A stretch of DNA of 64,000 nt from Cryptomeria japonica (taxonomy: Eukaryota > Streptophyta > Pinopsida > Cupressales > Cupressaceae): NCBI RefSeq assembly GCF_030272615.1, contig NC_081405.1:159672317-159736316 (forward strand). The letters run 5' to 3'. A program made the position numbers and the translations under genes. This document shows positions 34,661-44,380 of the stretch, in pieces (position 1 is the stretch's first letter; each line of letters begins with the position of its first letter). A model generated the notes under the pieces. The model made no database searches. It worked only from the letters and a program-made list of their open reading frames with translations, and had not been told where the DNA came from.

Positions 34661-34929
34661 TGACAGCGATTCTGGAAGACTGATTGCCGTGAGTTATTGA
34701 TCGTCTCCATCATTCAATCCGGTTTAAATACAAGAGGAAAGGTTGCCTATGTAGGGACATGTCCATACGTGGCAGTTGCCACGTATGGACATGTCCCTAC
34801 GGAGGCAACCGTTCATAACAATTAGTTTGTTTATGTTTAATTTCCAAACTGTATGCTCTGTTAATATATCACTCTCCAGATAATAACCGATTTACCATTA
34901 GTTAGATTCATGAGGGCTATATCTTAACA
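34661..34929 (-). repeat. 3' LTR of copia-gamma (269 bp)
   Basis: Plus strand TGACAGCG...TCTTAACA; on the element strand TGTTAAGA...CGCTGTCA. Preceded on the minus strand by the purine tract AAGAGGGAGTG (34930-34940). A TATA-like TATTTAAACC lies at 34726-34735 and a large palindrome at 34741-34810. It sits inside the gag of copia-beta. Confidence 0.7.
34741..34810. repeat. 70-bp near-perfect palindrome in a copia LTR
   Basis: Outer arms GGTTGCCT/AGGCAACC (34741-34748, 34803-34810), a 2-base mismatch on each side, perfect 24-bp inner arms (34751-34774 and 34777-34800, containing GGGACATGTCC), and a 2-base centre. It lies directly upstream, on the element strand, of the TATA-like motif of copia-gamma, so it would form a strong hairpin in U3. 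Confidence 0.95.
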
Positions 34930-35328
34930 CTCCCTCTTAGTAGGAGTGGATCTAAGTAATTTTCTTGGGAGCATATTCTGTCATGACTTCTGACACAATT
35001 CGGGAGAACATTTAATATAGTCTTGTCATGACAATAAACTCAATATCATGATATCCGGCTCAGTCCGGGACAATCACTTAAGAAGTCAATCATGAGATGA
35101 TCACATACTTTAGGATCAAGATATCCAGCATAGTCCGGGACAATAACTTAATGTAGTCAATCTTGACTCTTGGTCAACTATTGTCAAGATCGTCACCTTG
35201 AAATAGTAACCTTAAACATAAGAAGATCGTCATCTTCTTGAACACAGTTAGAATATTGCAATATACATTTTATTTATTTATTCATGAACAAATTAAAATT
35301 GGTAGGAATTTCATCCTAATAATCTCAA

Positions 35329-35514
35329 TTATAATCTAGTCATACCAAGTTTACTTCTGAAGTATTCTATCTTCAATCTTGCAAGTGGCTTGGTGAAGAT
35401 ATCAGCATTTTGTTCTTCAGTACTGATGTACACTAGTTTTATGACGTTTCGATCTACCATATCTCTTATGTAGTGATAAGGGATCTCAATATGTTTGGAT
35501 CGATTGTGAAAAAT
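35329..35514 (-). pseudogene. Copia-gamma RNase H C-terminus
   Basis: Minus-strand 'FHNRSKHIEIPYHYIRDMVD', 'RNVIKLVYISTEEQNADIFT', 'KPLARLKIEYFRSKLGMTRL', close to the same segment of the copia at 46154-46380. It is cut at 35514 by the chromovirus LTR. 34941-35328 between it and the LTR is non-coding 3' sequence. Confidence 0.8.
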
Positions 35515-36761
35515 TGTAGTGGACACCCTAGAATGCCCAAAAACTAACCCCACTGCTGATAGGAATTTAGTCAAACAGTTTGCAGCCAACTCCTTATTCC
35601 TCCGTTTAATGTTTCAATGTTTTTTTTGTTTTTAAGTCTTTGCACAGGTATGAAACCACATAACATGAACTAAAAAGAATTTACAATAATAGGCAAGCTG
35701 GAAATTGAACTACTGCTGTTATAATATTATTTCCAGAATTAACAAAATCAAATACATAGTAGGTTATTTTCAACTCACTAAATACTCCAGCATTTTGACA
35801 TAATGTTCCAACCAAAGTTTCTAATTCTGCTGCTACAGTAACATGAATTGTGCTGCATGAATATTGCCAGGTGAATAGTGCCGCGTGAATAGTGCCAGGT
35901 GAATAGTACCCACGTGAATAGTACCCGCGTGAATAGTGTCGCGTGAATAGTACCCGCGTGAATAGTGCCGCGTGAATAGTACCCGCGTGAGTAGTGCCGC
36001 GTGAATAGTACCCGCGTGAATAGTGTCGCGGCCCGTAGCTGGAAATGCAACCAAATAATGCTGCTGCTTGTAGTTGGAAAAAACACCCAATCTGCCTGTA
36101 AATGAAGCAGATAGCAAAGGATTCCAAAGGCCAAACCCCAAGGGAATGACGTCTAGAATGTCACAAGAGAGGATAGACGTCCTCTAATGCCAAGAACGGA
36201 TTTGCAACTCACACCAAATTCTTCTCATATTCCACATGCCCAATGAAGCCACAAAAACTCCCTTTTATTCTTTCTCCAAGGGGCGACCCAACTCACTCAA
36301 GCAATGTGGGATAAAACATGTTCAATATAAAACATATTAAAATATTCACTTACGTCTCCCTTGGTTGCCCCTTTGATTTACACATATCTCCATAAAATAA
36401 ATATTAAAGTAACACTTTAATATTTTACAATTAAATTAAATGTTACTTTAATAAAACTTCAGGCATTAAAATATATTAGCAATCGGACTCCGAATAGCGT
36501 GAGTGATAGCTCGTCGGAAAGCTCTCGCCAAGGAGTATCAAATCCAATCACCAAAACTAGCCCCCGTTGTGTCCTGCTGACTTACTAAAAATAGTAAGTA
36601 TGCCTGAAACTAAGTAAATCAACTTCGTTTTGGCCCAAACTGGAAATGACTAGGCCAAAACACTCCAGGATCCCTTTAAACCCTTCGTTAGCCCTCGGGA
36701 CCATGTAGAGCTAGGCTAACGCACATATACTTGGTCAATTTGCTAGAGTGGGGACATTACA
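35515..36761 (-). repeat. 3' LTR of the chromovirus (1,247 bp)
   Basis: Plus strand TGTAGTGGACACC...GGGACATTACA; element strand TGTAATGTCCCC...GTCCACTACA. Complete at both ends. Contains a GTGAATAGT(A/G)CC(C)GC minisatellite at 35850-36030. Confidence 0.9.
35850..36030. repeat. GTGAATAGTRCCCGC minisatellite in the 3' LTR
   Basis: About 12-13 tandem units of 14-16 bp alternating GTGAATAGTGCCGC and GTGAATAGTACCCGC. The same locus in the 5' LTR has about 8 units. Minus-strand frames across it give 'HYSRGYYSRG' repeats, which are artefacts. Confidence 0.9.
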
Positions 36762-38308
36762 GTCCGCCCCCCTTGAAATTGCTTGTCCTCAAGCAATCTC
36801 AGTCCAGCCTGCTGTATCACCTGCTCATTCTCCCATGTAGCATCTTCCTCCGACAGGTCTCTCCATCTGACCAAATACTCCTTCACTATCTTGTTTCTGA
36901 GTTTCCTCTCTCTGGTGTCCAGAATAGCCTCAGGTACTAACACGAGCTTCCCCTCCTCATCCAAAGGAGGTAAATCTGCAGAAGGTACTACACTCTGACC
37001 AATAGCTTTCTTAAGCCTAGACACATGAAATACATTGTGCACCCGACTGCCCTCTGGAAGCTCAAGCTCATAGGCAACTTCGCCCACTCTGCGAATCACC
37101 CTGTAGGGACCATAAAATCTAGGCTTCAACTTTTCAGCTCCGCTCTTCTTGAGTGATGACTGTCTATATGGTTGTAGCCTCAAGTAAACCATATCCCCTA
37201 CCTCGAAACTGCGCTCTATTCGGTGCTGATCAGCGTACAATTTCTGTTGATTCTAGGCCTGCTGTATATTCTCCTTGAGCACTTTCAAGATGTCGTGACT
37301 ATCCTGAAATAAGTTTTTGGCTTTGGGCACTCTGCTGTCCCCCAAAACTAAATCCATGAAGCTAGGTGCATCATAACCATAGAGTGCCATGAAAGGAGTC
37401 ATCCTGATGGACATATGATAAGTGGTGTTATAACAATACTCTCCCATATGCAACCATCTGATCCAAGCTTTTTGTTGTGCAGTTACATAGTTCCTCAAAT
37501 ATCCCTCCACCCATTTATTCACAATCTCTGTTTGCCCATCTGTCTGCGGATGATAACTAGTGCTAGGTGTAAGATCTGTACCACACAACCTAAACAACTC
37601 CTGCCAAAAAACACTCATAAACTTACTATCCCGATCACTGACAATGAATCTGGGCAACCCATGTAACCTGAATATCTCTCTAAAGAAAAGATCTGCCACC
37701 TGTGCTGCTGTGTAAATGGACGGAATAGCAAAGAAGTGAGCGAACTTCGTCAAGCGGTCCACCACCACATAGATGCAATCCCTTCCTTGCACTCGTGGTA
37801 ACCCAGTGATGAAGTCCATCGAAATACTTTCCCATTTCCTATCAGGAATGGGCAAGGGCTGTAATAAACCTGCAGGAAATGTGTGCTCTCCCTTATTCTG
37901 TTGACAAACCGCACACTCCCTGACATACCTCTGAACATCATCCTTGAGCCCTCTCCATGAGAACCGCTCTCGGATCTGCCTGTAGGTCTTGAAGATCCCC
38001 GGATGCCCAGCTGTGGGTGCATCATGAAATGCCTTTAGTATCACCTCTCTCAAATGTGATGACGGAATCAAATAAACCCTGTCCTGAACTCTGATCAATC
38101 CATCTATCACCTCATAGCGATCATCCTGTATAGTACCTGAAATCAATCCAGAAGCCCAAGCATCTCCGACATACTCTGCTATAATCTGATCTCTCCAATC
38201 TCCTGAAATCTCTGCTAGAGCACATAAGTGAGGTCTCCGAGATAAGGCATCAGCCACCACGTTTTTCTTACCTTTGACAAACTCTATGTCAAAGTCATAA
38301 GCCTGCAA
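36743..38308 (-). pseudogene. Chromovirus integrase with C-terminal chromodomain
   Basis: Starts after RNase H at 'DIEFVKGKKNVVADALSRRP'. Zinc-binding HHCC ends at 'VRECAVCQQNKG'; catalytic core has D in 'SMDFITGLP', D in 'IVSDRDSKF' and E in 'TDGQTEIVNK'; a GPY/F-type segment has 'RFYGPYRVIRRVGEVAYELE'; the chromodomain has 'EYLVRWRDLSEEDATWE'. One stop (TAG for CAG, 37250-37252) splits the frame at 'IQQA/NQQKLYADQH'. The final stop lies inside the 3' LTR. Integrase inserts the cDNA; the chromodomain targets histone marks in heterochromatin. Confidence 0.9.
36762..36774 (-). promoter_or_regulatory. Polypurine tract of the chromovirus
   Basis: Element strand AAGGGGGGCGGAC immediately before the 3' LTR start TGTAATG; it primes plus-strand cDNA synthesis. 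Confidence 0.85.
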
Positions 38309-39954
38309 TTTAGTAACCCATTTCTGTTGCCGGTCATTAAGATCACACTGGCCAATGCATGCATTATGGCCATTAAGATCACAAACCGTCCGCCTACTAA
38401 GTATGATCGGAATTTGGCCAATGCATGCATTATGGCCAACATCTCCCTGTCATAGATAGAATAGCTCCTCTCAACACCTCGGAGCTTCCTACTCTCGAAT
38501 GCAATGGGATGTTTCTCCTGCATCAATACTGCCCCTATCCCATCACCTGAAGCATCACACTGAAGTTCAAATGGCTTCGTGAAATCTGGTAGAGCTAAAA
38601 CCGGACAAGATGACATCACTTGTTTGAAGTGGTCAAAACATCGCTGCGCTGCTTCTGTCCATACGAAGGCTCCCTTTTTAGTGAGGTCTGTCAAAGGTGC
38701 TGCAGTCTGTGAAAACCCCTTAACAAACCTCCTGTAAAACCCGCATAAACCAAAGAACCCCTTAAGTTGTGTGAGGTTCGTGGGAGTAGGCCAATCTACT
38801 ATAGCTCTAATCTTTTCAGGGTCTACTCGAACTCCATCTGCACTAATAATATGCCCAAGGTATAGTAATTCTGTCATACCAAACTCACACTTAGACTCCT
38901 TGGCATATAAAGACTCTCTCTCTAGGATAGATAATACCTCCAAATGCTGTGAATGTTCCTCCCAGGTCATACTGAAGACCAAGATGTCATCAAAGAAGAT
39001 CAAGACAAATCTCCTCAACTGCTCCCTGAATACTTGGTTCATACAACTCTAAAATGTAGCGGGTGCATTGGTTAGTCCAAATGGCATAACCATAAACTCA
39101 AAGTGGCCATAGTGACATCGGAAGGCTGTTTTCTCAATGTCCTCTGCTCACATCCTGATCTGATGGTATCCGGATCGCAAATCAATTTTGGTGAAGAAGC
39201 ATGCCCCATGCAACTCATCAATCAACTCATCAATTCTAGGAATGGGATACCTGTTTTTAATTGTTTTCTTATTCAGTGCCCTGTAATCGATGCACATGCG
39301 CATTGTCCCATCCTTCTTCTTTACCAAAACTACAGCTGAAGCAAAGGGGCTTTTGCTAGGCCTGATGTGCCCCATTTCCAACAACTCCTTAATTGCCTTC
39401 TCTATCTCATCTTTATGTTTCTTAGGATGACGATAGGGAGTGATCATCACTGGTTTGGCTCCCTCCTCGAGCTCAATAACATGCTCTGCACCCCTGTCAG
39501 GAGGAACCCCGTGAGGAATATCACTGAATACCTTGGCATGCCTGTCAAGAATCTCCTGTATATCTGATGGATGACTCTTCACCCGAGGCTCCGGTGAAGT
39601 TGGCATAACTAAGCACTCTGTTGCCCACTCTATGTCATTATGTCGAAAAAGTCTCTCCATTCTCTTCAAAGAGACTACCCTGCAACTCCCATCTAAAAGT
39701 CCTCTGAGAACAACAGTCCTACCCTCATGCTGAAACCTCATTTCCAACTTCGCTAGGTTGAAAGTGAACTCAACCAGCGATGCCATCCATGTCATACCGA
39801 GGATGACGTCGTAATCTCCCATGTCCACAACGTAGAAATCATCCTCCAACTCATAGACATCTCCAAATCTAATGTGAAGATTTGAAACCTTCTGAGTACA
39901 TAATAGCTTTTGGCCATTAGCCACCATGACCCTAAAACCATCATGCTCCTCTGT
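38284..39954 (-). pseudogene. Chromovirus reverse transcriptase and RNase H
   Basis: After the protease: '[13 protein letters not shown]', then RT '[20 protein letters not shown]', '[20 protein letters not shown]', '[13 protein letters not shown]', '[13 protein letters not shown]', active-site 'FFDDILVFS', thumb 'FFGLCGFYRRFVKGFS' and RNase H 'LQCDASGDGIGAVLMQE'. Stops at 'HQIRM/AEDIEK' (TGA, fits CGA) and 'ATF/SCMNQ' (TAG, fits CAG). RNase H is scrambled at its end: the expected 'IKTDH' region is replaced by a local repeat (38330-38440), breaking the join to integrase. Confidence 0.9.
38349..38438. repeat. Local duplication with near-palindromic units in RNase H
   Basis: TGGCCAATGCATGCATTATG (then GCCA) occurs at 38349-38372 and again at 38415-38438, and TTAAGATCACA occurs on both sides of the first. 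The original RNase H codes for 'MLAIMHALAKF' at the second copy; the first is a misplaced copy ('LMAIMHALASV'). It looks like a templated insertion from break repair. Confidence 0.8.
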
Positions 39955-41631
39955 CTATAAACCTCTCCTGGCTACCAACTGTGTATCTATAAAGTTATGT
40001 GTAGCCCCAGTGTCAATGAGAGAAATCACTTTTTGCCCCTGGATAGTACCCCTGACCTTAAATGTGATTGCCTTTTGGGCCCCTGTCAAGCGTGCCAACG
40101 ATCTATCATCCTTAGGAATGCTGCTCTCCTCTATCATGTTACCTTCATCTGAATCGGAGTGTTGATCCTCCCCCTCTGACTCTGACTCCTCTGCTGAAAA
40201 ATACTCCATTTGATTTGCCTTAGCCTTGAGAGGGCATTTATGAGATAAGTCCCAAGGCTCTCTACACTGGAAGCACAGTTTCTTCTTTCGAAGTTCATTC
40301 AAGGTTTCACTGTCTAGTCCTTTTGATCCTTTTTTGGGTTTGTTATACTCTTTCTGAAATGGTTTTTTGTCTTTGTCCTTGCGGTAGGAAGAATCTGTTG
40401 AATGGTATTTTCCTTTGTATACCAAAGGGGCTAAATCTCGTGCCCTTTTAGTTGCTTCTGCTAAGGTGAGTGGATCATGTCCCTTCACCCAACCACGTAA
40501 TGGATCAGCAAGCCCATCACAAAATAACACCACCAATCTTCTAGGAGAGATATCAGTAACAAGTACAGCCAAACACTGAAACTCGGCGATGTAAGCATCC
40601 ACTGACCCTGACTGTTTTAACTGTGCTAGCTCCTTGAAATGTAACTCGGGATCCCTAGTGTCAAATCTCTCAATCAATCTTTCTGTGAATTCCTCATAGG
40701 ATGTAATCTGATTATGCCTCAGAGTCACCATGCCATGATGCCACCATTCATGCGCAACGCCGTCCAAATGCATAGCCGCATACTTGATAGCCTCATCCTC
40801 AGGCATAGGATTTAGCTGCAAGTATGTATCTACCTTCTGCACCCAAGCTCGCGCAGTCATCTTCCCTGAAGCATCATAATAAGGCAAGGAAAGTTTTCCA
40901 ACTTTTTTCCTCAGCTCAAAATTCTGATTCCTCCCTCCTGCTCTAGGCATATGTCTCATCCTCAAGTCCATATAATCTCTGAGGGAAATATCTGCCTGAA
41001 ACTCGAGTCCACTGGCCTCCCAGTCCCTCCTGAACTGACCCTGTAACTCAGTAATCTGCGGTTCGTTCACTGGTTGAACCGGATCTCTAGGTGGAAAGGT
41101 GGGTAGAAGAGGTCTCGAGCTCGCTGTTCGAGCTGGGTGTGCAATGTGTCTAAAGTTATCCGCCTCAATTCCATTGTTGCCATGTCCATTATTACCATTA
41201 ATGTTATTCTCAGGGCCATTGTTGTTGCCTCGGCCTCCATTATTATCATTGCCCCTATTGTTATCGTTTCCCCCATTGTTATTGTTTCCATTGTTGGCCT
41301 CACCTGGATTAATATTAACGCCCATCTGTCTAGCAATTAGTTGCAACATCATGTCCATTCGCCTATTCTGCTCCTGCTGCATACGCTGCCCTTGCTCTAA
41401 CGTACCCAACAACTGTCTGAACATTACCTCCCCCTGATCTGGAACGATATTCCTCTCATCTCGGTCACCCATACTGCTGTCCTGATCGAAGAATATTTCC
41501 TCTATGTCTGTATGACTGGATTCTATGTCCACCTGCACGGATGAACTAGACTGCTCACTCTGACTATCCGGATTTCTATTTTGTCTGGCCCTGGTATTGC
41601 GAAAATTATAATGCCCCTGTCGCATGCTCAA
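39955..41631 (-). CDS. Chromovirus gag and protease active site, 558 codons
   Basis: ATG at 41631 ('MSMRQGHYNFRNTRARQNRN'). Regions: N-terminal Asn/Gly-rich spacer ('NNGNNNNGGNDNNRGN', residues about 118-150), capsid-like core ('SLPYYDASGKMTARAWVQKV', 'MHLDGVAHEWWHHGM', 'FDTRDPELHFKELAQLKQSG'), CCHC knuckle 'CFQCREPWDLSHKC' (C-x2-C-x7-H-x-C), acidic linker, then the protease start with catalytic 'LIDTGATHNF'. It ends at a TAG (39955-39957) in 'RRGL/TEEHDG', where the polyprotein should continue; the stop fits CAG-to-TAG. Gag packages element RNA into particles. The gag part itself is uninterrupted. Confidence 0.9.
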   Translation of the reverse strand: MSMRQGHYNFRNTRARQNRNPDSQSEQSSSSVQVDIESSHTDIEEIFFDQDSSMGDRDERNIVPDQGEVMFRQLLGTLEQGQRMQQEQNRRMDMMLQLIARQMGVNINPGEANNGNNNNGGNDNNRGNDNNGGRGNNNGPENNINGNNGHGNNGIEADNFRHIAHPARTASSRPLLPTFPPRDPVQPVNEPQITELQGQFRRDWEASGLEFQADISLRDYMDLRMRHMPRAGGRNQNFELRKKVGKLSLPYYDASGKMTARAWVQKVDTYLQLNPMPEDEAIKYAAMHLDGVAHEWWHHGMVTLRHNQITSYEEFTERLIERFDTRDPELHFKELAQLKQSGSVDAYIAEFQCLAVLVTDISPRRLVVLFCDGLADPLRGWVKGHDPLTLAEATKRARDLAPLVYKGKYHSTDSSYRKDKDKKPFQKEYNKPKKGSKGLDSETLNELRKKKLCFQCREPWDLSHKCPLKAKANQMEYFSAEESESEGEDQHSDSDEGNMIEESSIPKDDRSLARLTGAQKAITFKVRGTIQGQKVISLIDTGATHNFIDTQLVARRGL

Positions 41632-41705
41632 TCATACATTCTAGACCTGTTTTATTTCTGCAATATGTTTTGGTGAAAGTTTCCCACAAGATGGCAGAAT
41701 CTTCT

Positions 41706-41717
41706 GCTCTGATACCA
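41706..41717 (-). promoter_or_regulatory. Primer-binding site of the chromovirus
   Basis: Element strand TGGTATCAGAGC, matching initiator tRNA-Met, one base inside the 5' LTR. Confidence 0.9.
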
Positions 41718-41718
41718 C

Positions 41719-42815
41719 TGTAGTGGACACCCTAGAATGCCCAAAAACTAACCCCACTGCTGATAGGAATTTAGTCAAACAGTTTGCAGCCAACTCCTTA
41801 TTCCTCCGTTTAATGTTTCAATGTTTTTTTTGTTTTTAAGTCTTTGCACAGGTATGGAACCACATAACATGAACTAAAAAGAATTTACAATAATAGGCAA
41901 GCTGGAAATTGAACTATTGCTGTTATAATATTATTTCCAGAATTAACAAAATCAAATACATAGCAGGTTATTTTCAACTCACTAAATACTCCAGCATTTT
42001 GACATAATGTTCCAACCAAAGTTTCTAATTCTGCTGCTACAGTAACATGAATAGTGCTGCATGAATAGTGCCAGGTGAATAGTGCCGCGTGAATAGTACT
42101 CGCGTGAATAGTGCTGCGTGAATAGTACCCGTGTGAATAGTGCCCGCGTGAATAGTGTCGCGGCCCGTAGCTGGAAATGCAACCAAATAATGCTGCTGCT
42201 TGTAGCTGGAAAAAACACCCAATCTGCCTGTAAATGAAGCTGATAGCAAAGGATTCCAAAGGCCAAACCCCAAGGGAATGACGTCTAGAATGTCACAAGA
42301 GAGGATAGACGTCCTCTAATGCCAAGAACGGATCTGCAACTCACACACCAAATTCTTCTCATATTCCACATGCCCAATGAAGCCACAAAAGCTCCCTTGT
42401 ATTCTTTCTCCAAGGGGCGACCCAACTCACTCAAGCAATGTGGGATAAAACATGTTCAATATAAAACATATTAAAATATTCACTTATGTCTCCCTTGGTT
42501 GCCCCTTTGATTTACACATATCTCCATAAAATAAATATTAAAGTAACACTTTAATATTTTACAATTAAATTAAATGTTACTTTAATAAAACTTCAGGCAT
42601 TAAAATATATTAGCAATCGGACTCCGAATAGCGTGAGTGATAGCTCGTCGGAAAGCTCTCGCCAAGGAGTATCAAATCCAATCACCAAAACTAGCACCCG
42701 TTGTGTCCTGCTGACTTACTAAAAATAGTAAGTATGCCTGAAACTAAGTAAATCAACTTCATTTTGGCCCAAACTGGAAATGACTAGGCCAAAACACTCC
42801 AGGATCCCTTTAAAC
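41719..42815 (-). repeat. 5' LTR of the chromovirus, outer end lost
   Basis: Matches the 3' LTR from TGTAGTGGACACC to CCCTTTAAAC, but the last ~80 bp (to CATTACA) are missing and gypsy integrase sequence of another element follows directly. The minisatellite at 42047-42160 is about five units shorter than in the other LTR. Confidence 0.9.
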
Positions 42816-43560
42816 GCTGAGCAGGTTCTTGTTGGTTGACTCAGCTAACCCATTACCCTGAGGATAATAATTTGATGAAAACTTGAGGGTTATTCCATAT
42901 TTAAAAGCCCAATTCGAGAATTTCAATGATGTGAATGCCGATCCATTGTCGCAAACCAACGCATAAGGACATCCAAACCTTGTGATTATGTTTTCCTCCA
43001 TAAATTTGATTACAACTTCAGTAGTGCAAACTTTGAGTGCTTGGGCCTCCGACCATCTGGTACAATAATCTGTAGCTGTGATGATGTACTTATGTTGTGC
43101 CGAGGATGCGGGGTTGATGACACCAATAAAATCCATTCCCCATTTAGCAAATGGCCTAGCTTCAATCACTGGATTCAGTGGCATGGCAGGATTTCTTTCT
43201 CTAAAGGCTGCGACTTGGCATGTGTGGCAAGTCCTAATATGATTAAATGTATCTTTGAAAAGTGTAGGCCAGTAATATCCTGCCCTTAGGATCTGATGAG
43301 CTGTAGCGAGGTTGGCTCCATGTCCGGTCCCAAACTTGGAATGAAAATGTTCAATTATTTGTTTGGCCTCATCTTTGCCAACACACCTCAAATATACTCC
43401 TTCGTGATTTCTGCGATATAGAACAAATCCTTGAAGCATATAATGTTGACACTTTATCCTTAGTGCTCTCTTCTGTGTGGATGTCATGCGAGCAGGACAT
43501 CTGTGATTAAGCAGGATGTCACAATATCTTTGTACCATTCATCATGTGTGACGTAACCAT
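42816..43560 (-). pseudogene. Gypsy integrase of the aromatic-ORF element (G1), truncated
   Basis: Minus-strand frame with an HHCC zinc domain ('HFHSKFGTGHGANLATAH' to 'RTCHTCQ'), core D in 'KWGMDFIGVI', D in 'ALVCDNGSAF' and E in 'GNGLAESTNKNL'. It ends abruptly at 42816, where the chromovirus LTR begins. Upstream, 'YVTHDEWYKDI' belongs to the same protein one frame over (a frameshift near 43520). Sequence type differs clearly from the chromovirus integrase next door. Confidence 0.85.
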
Positions 43561-43977
43561 CAAGTAACCATGAAGTAACCATACAAGCATGTAGAATATC
43601 AAAACAATGTGAAAGCGAACCCCCACATGCCAATCAACCAACATAAATGCCCACCCAACTTTGCTGTTATAACTCTGATCAGCAATATATGTGATATCAA
43701 ACATGTCAACAAACCAATGCCAATCAACGAAAATCACTCCATACTTAAACTCTATCCCAAAGGTACACCTCCAAACACTTCCATACCGCTGGGAAACTGA
43801 TGTAGACAATGAAAAGTTTGGATATGCCATATGATTCCAACTAGGAAAGTCACTAGTCCATAGGGAATCGAAGAATATGAAGTCACCAATCAACAAAGAC
43901 ATCGCTGCCATATCAAGTGAAATAGGTGATAAACTCACAAATGGAGTATCTATGCCATCACTACTCCACACAGACAA
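43519..43977 (-). CDS. Aromatic-rich 'DFIxFDxLW' ORF, copy B
   Basis: Contains 'LLIGDFIFFDSLWTSDFPSW', 'NHMAYPNFSLSTSV', 'YGSVWRCTFGIEFKYGVIFV', 'DWHWFVDMFDITYIADQSYN' and 'SKVGWAFMLVDWHVG'. Rich in W, F, Y and D. Two homologous copies exist at 45100-45386 (minus) and 63500-63860 (plus). No family recognised. It reads out of an upstream frame (44014-44325) after one stop (TGA, 'GDDGE/FDDFLSG') and directly precedes the integrase. It may be an extra ORF of the gypsy lineage (envelope-like position is not certain; no signal peptide seen). Confidence 0.6.
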   Translation of the reverse strand: MSVWSSDGIDTPFVSLSPISLDMAAMSLLIGDFIFFDSLWTSDFPSWNHMAYPNFSLSTSVSQRYGSVWRCTFGIEFKYGVIFVDWHWFVDMFDITYIADQSYNSKVGWAFMLVDWHVGVRFHIVLIFYMLVWLLHGYLMVTSHMMNGTKIL

Positions 43978-44013
43978 CTCTCGAGTGGCCGGCCCACTAA
44001 GAAAGTCATCAAA

Positions 44014-44325
44014 CTATTCACCATCATCACCGAGAGAATGATCAAATACCTCAATTGGAAATTCTGAATTAAGCAATTCACGTCTCTCATCATCAAATGA
44101 ATGGTGAACATCAAGGACATGTTGGAGATTGATCTTGGTTTGTTGAGCCAATAACTTGGCTTGCCTTGCCCTTTCTAGCCAATCATCTTTCATCATTTGG
44201 GACTGAGTTATATCAGCTGCTCCAAAGTGTCTAAACCCAGTCCTAAAATGAGATATACTATGTGACTTGTCATGACCAAAGCATGCTTCATGAGTACCCA
44301 CCATAATAGAATTACCACGACTCAT
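44014..44325 (-). CDS. Charged coil-like ORF of G1, copy 2
   Basis: Frame with 'DDWLERARQAKLLAQQTKIN' and 'LQHVLDVHHSFDDERRELLN', a likely coiled coil, related to 'DGWLQKGKAAKMLAAQARQH' at 51.6 kb. Found just before the aromatic domain copy B, as the coil at 51.6 kb and the one at 62.7 kb precede copies C and A. Function unknown. Confidence 0.5.
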   Translation of the reverse strand: MSRGNSIMVGTHEACFGHDKSHSISHFRTGFRHFGAADITQSQMMKDDWLERARQAKLLAQQTKINLQHVLDVHHSFDDERRELLNSEFPIEVFDHSLGDDGE

Positions 44326-44380
44326 TTCCCGATGATTAGAAACACCAATGTCATGAAAAGGGGAGGATGAGTCACTGCTG

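Larger units (their letters stand above)
35515..42815 (-). mobile_element. Chromovirus (Ty3/gypsy with chromodomain), nearly complete
   Basis: Minus-strand element: 5' LTR 41719-42815 (right side, its first ~80 bp lost), PBS, gag-protease, RT-RNase H, integrase-chromodomain, PPT, 3' LTR 35515-36761. Domain order, initiator-Met PBS and C-terminal chromodomain place it in the chromovirus group, probably the Tekay branch from the LTR size of about 1.2 kb and the chromodomain type (inference). The two LTRs look nearly identical apart from minisatellite length, so the insertion is fairly young. It landed in copia-gamma RNase H; the other flank is gone, so no TSD can be checked. Confidence 0.9.

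Noticed and set aside
35681-36141. Minus-strand ORFs rich in 'HYSRGYYSRG' (also 41885-42273)
   Set aside because: They translate the GTGAATAGT minisatellite inside non-coding LTRs; three frames are open because of the repeat unit length.
41067-41437. ORFs overlapping the Asn/Gly-rich part of chromovirus gag (plus 41099-41437 and 41137-41340; minus 41067-41336)
   Set aside because: Other-frame shadows of the low-complexity gag spacer; the gag frame at 39955-41631 explains the region.
41706-41717. Initiator-tRNA-like 12-mers as tRNA gene fragments
   Set aside because: All copies (34209, 41706, 49691, 52468, 61206) sit at LTR borders and are primer-binding sites; no cloverleaf can be formed around them.
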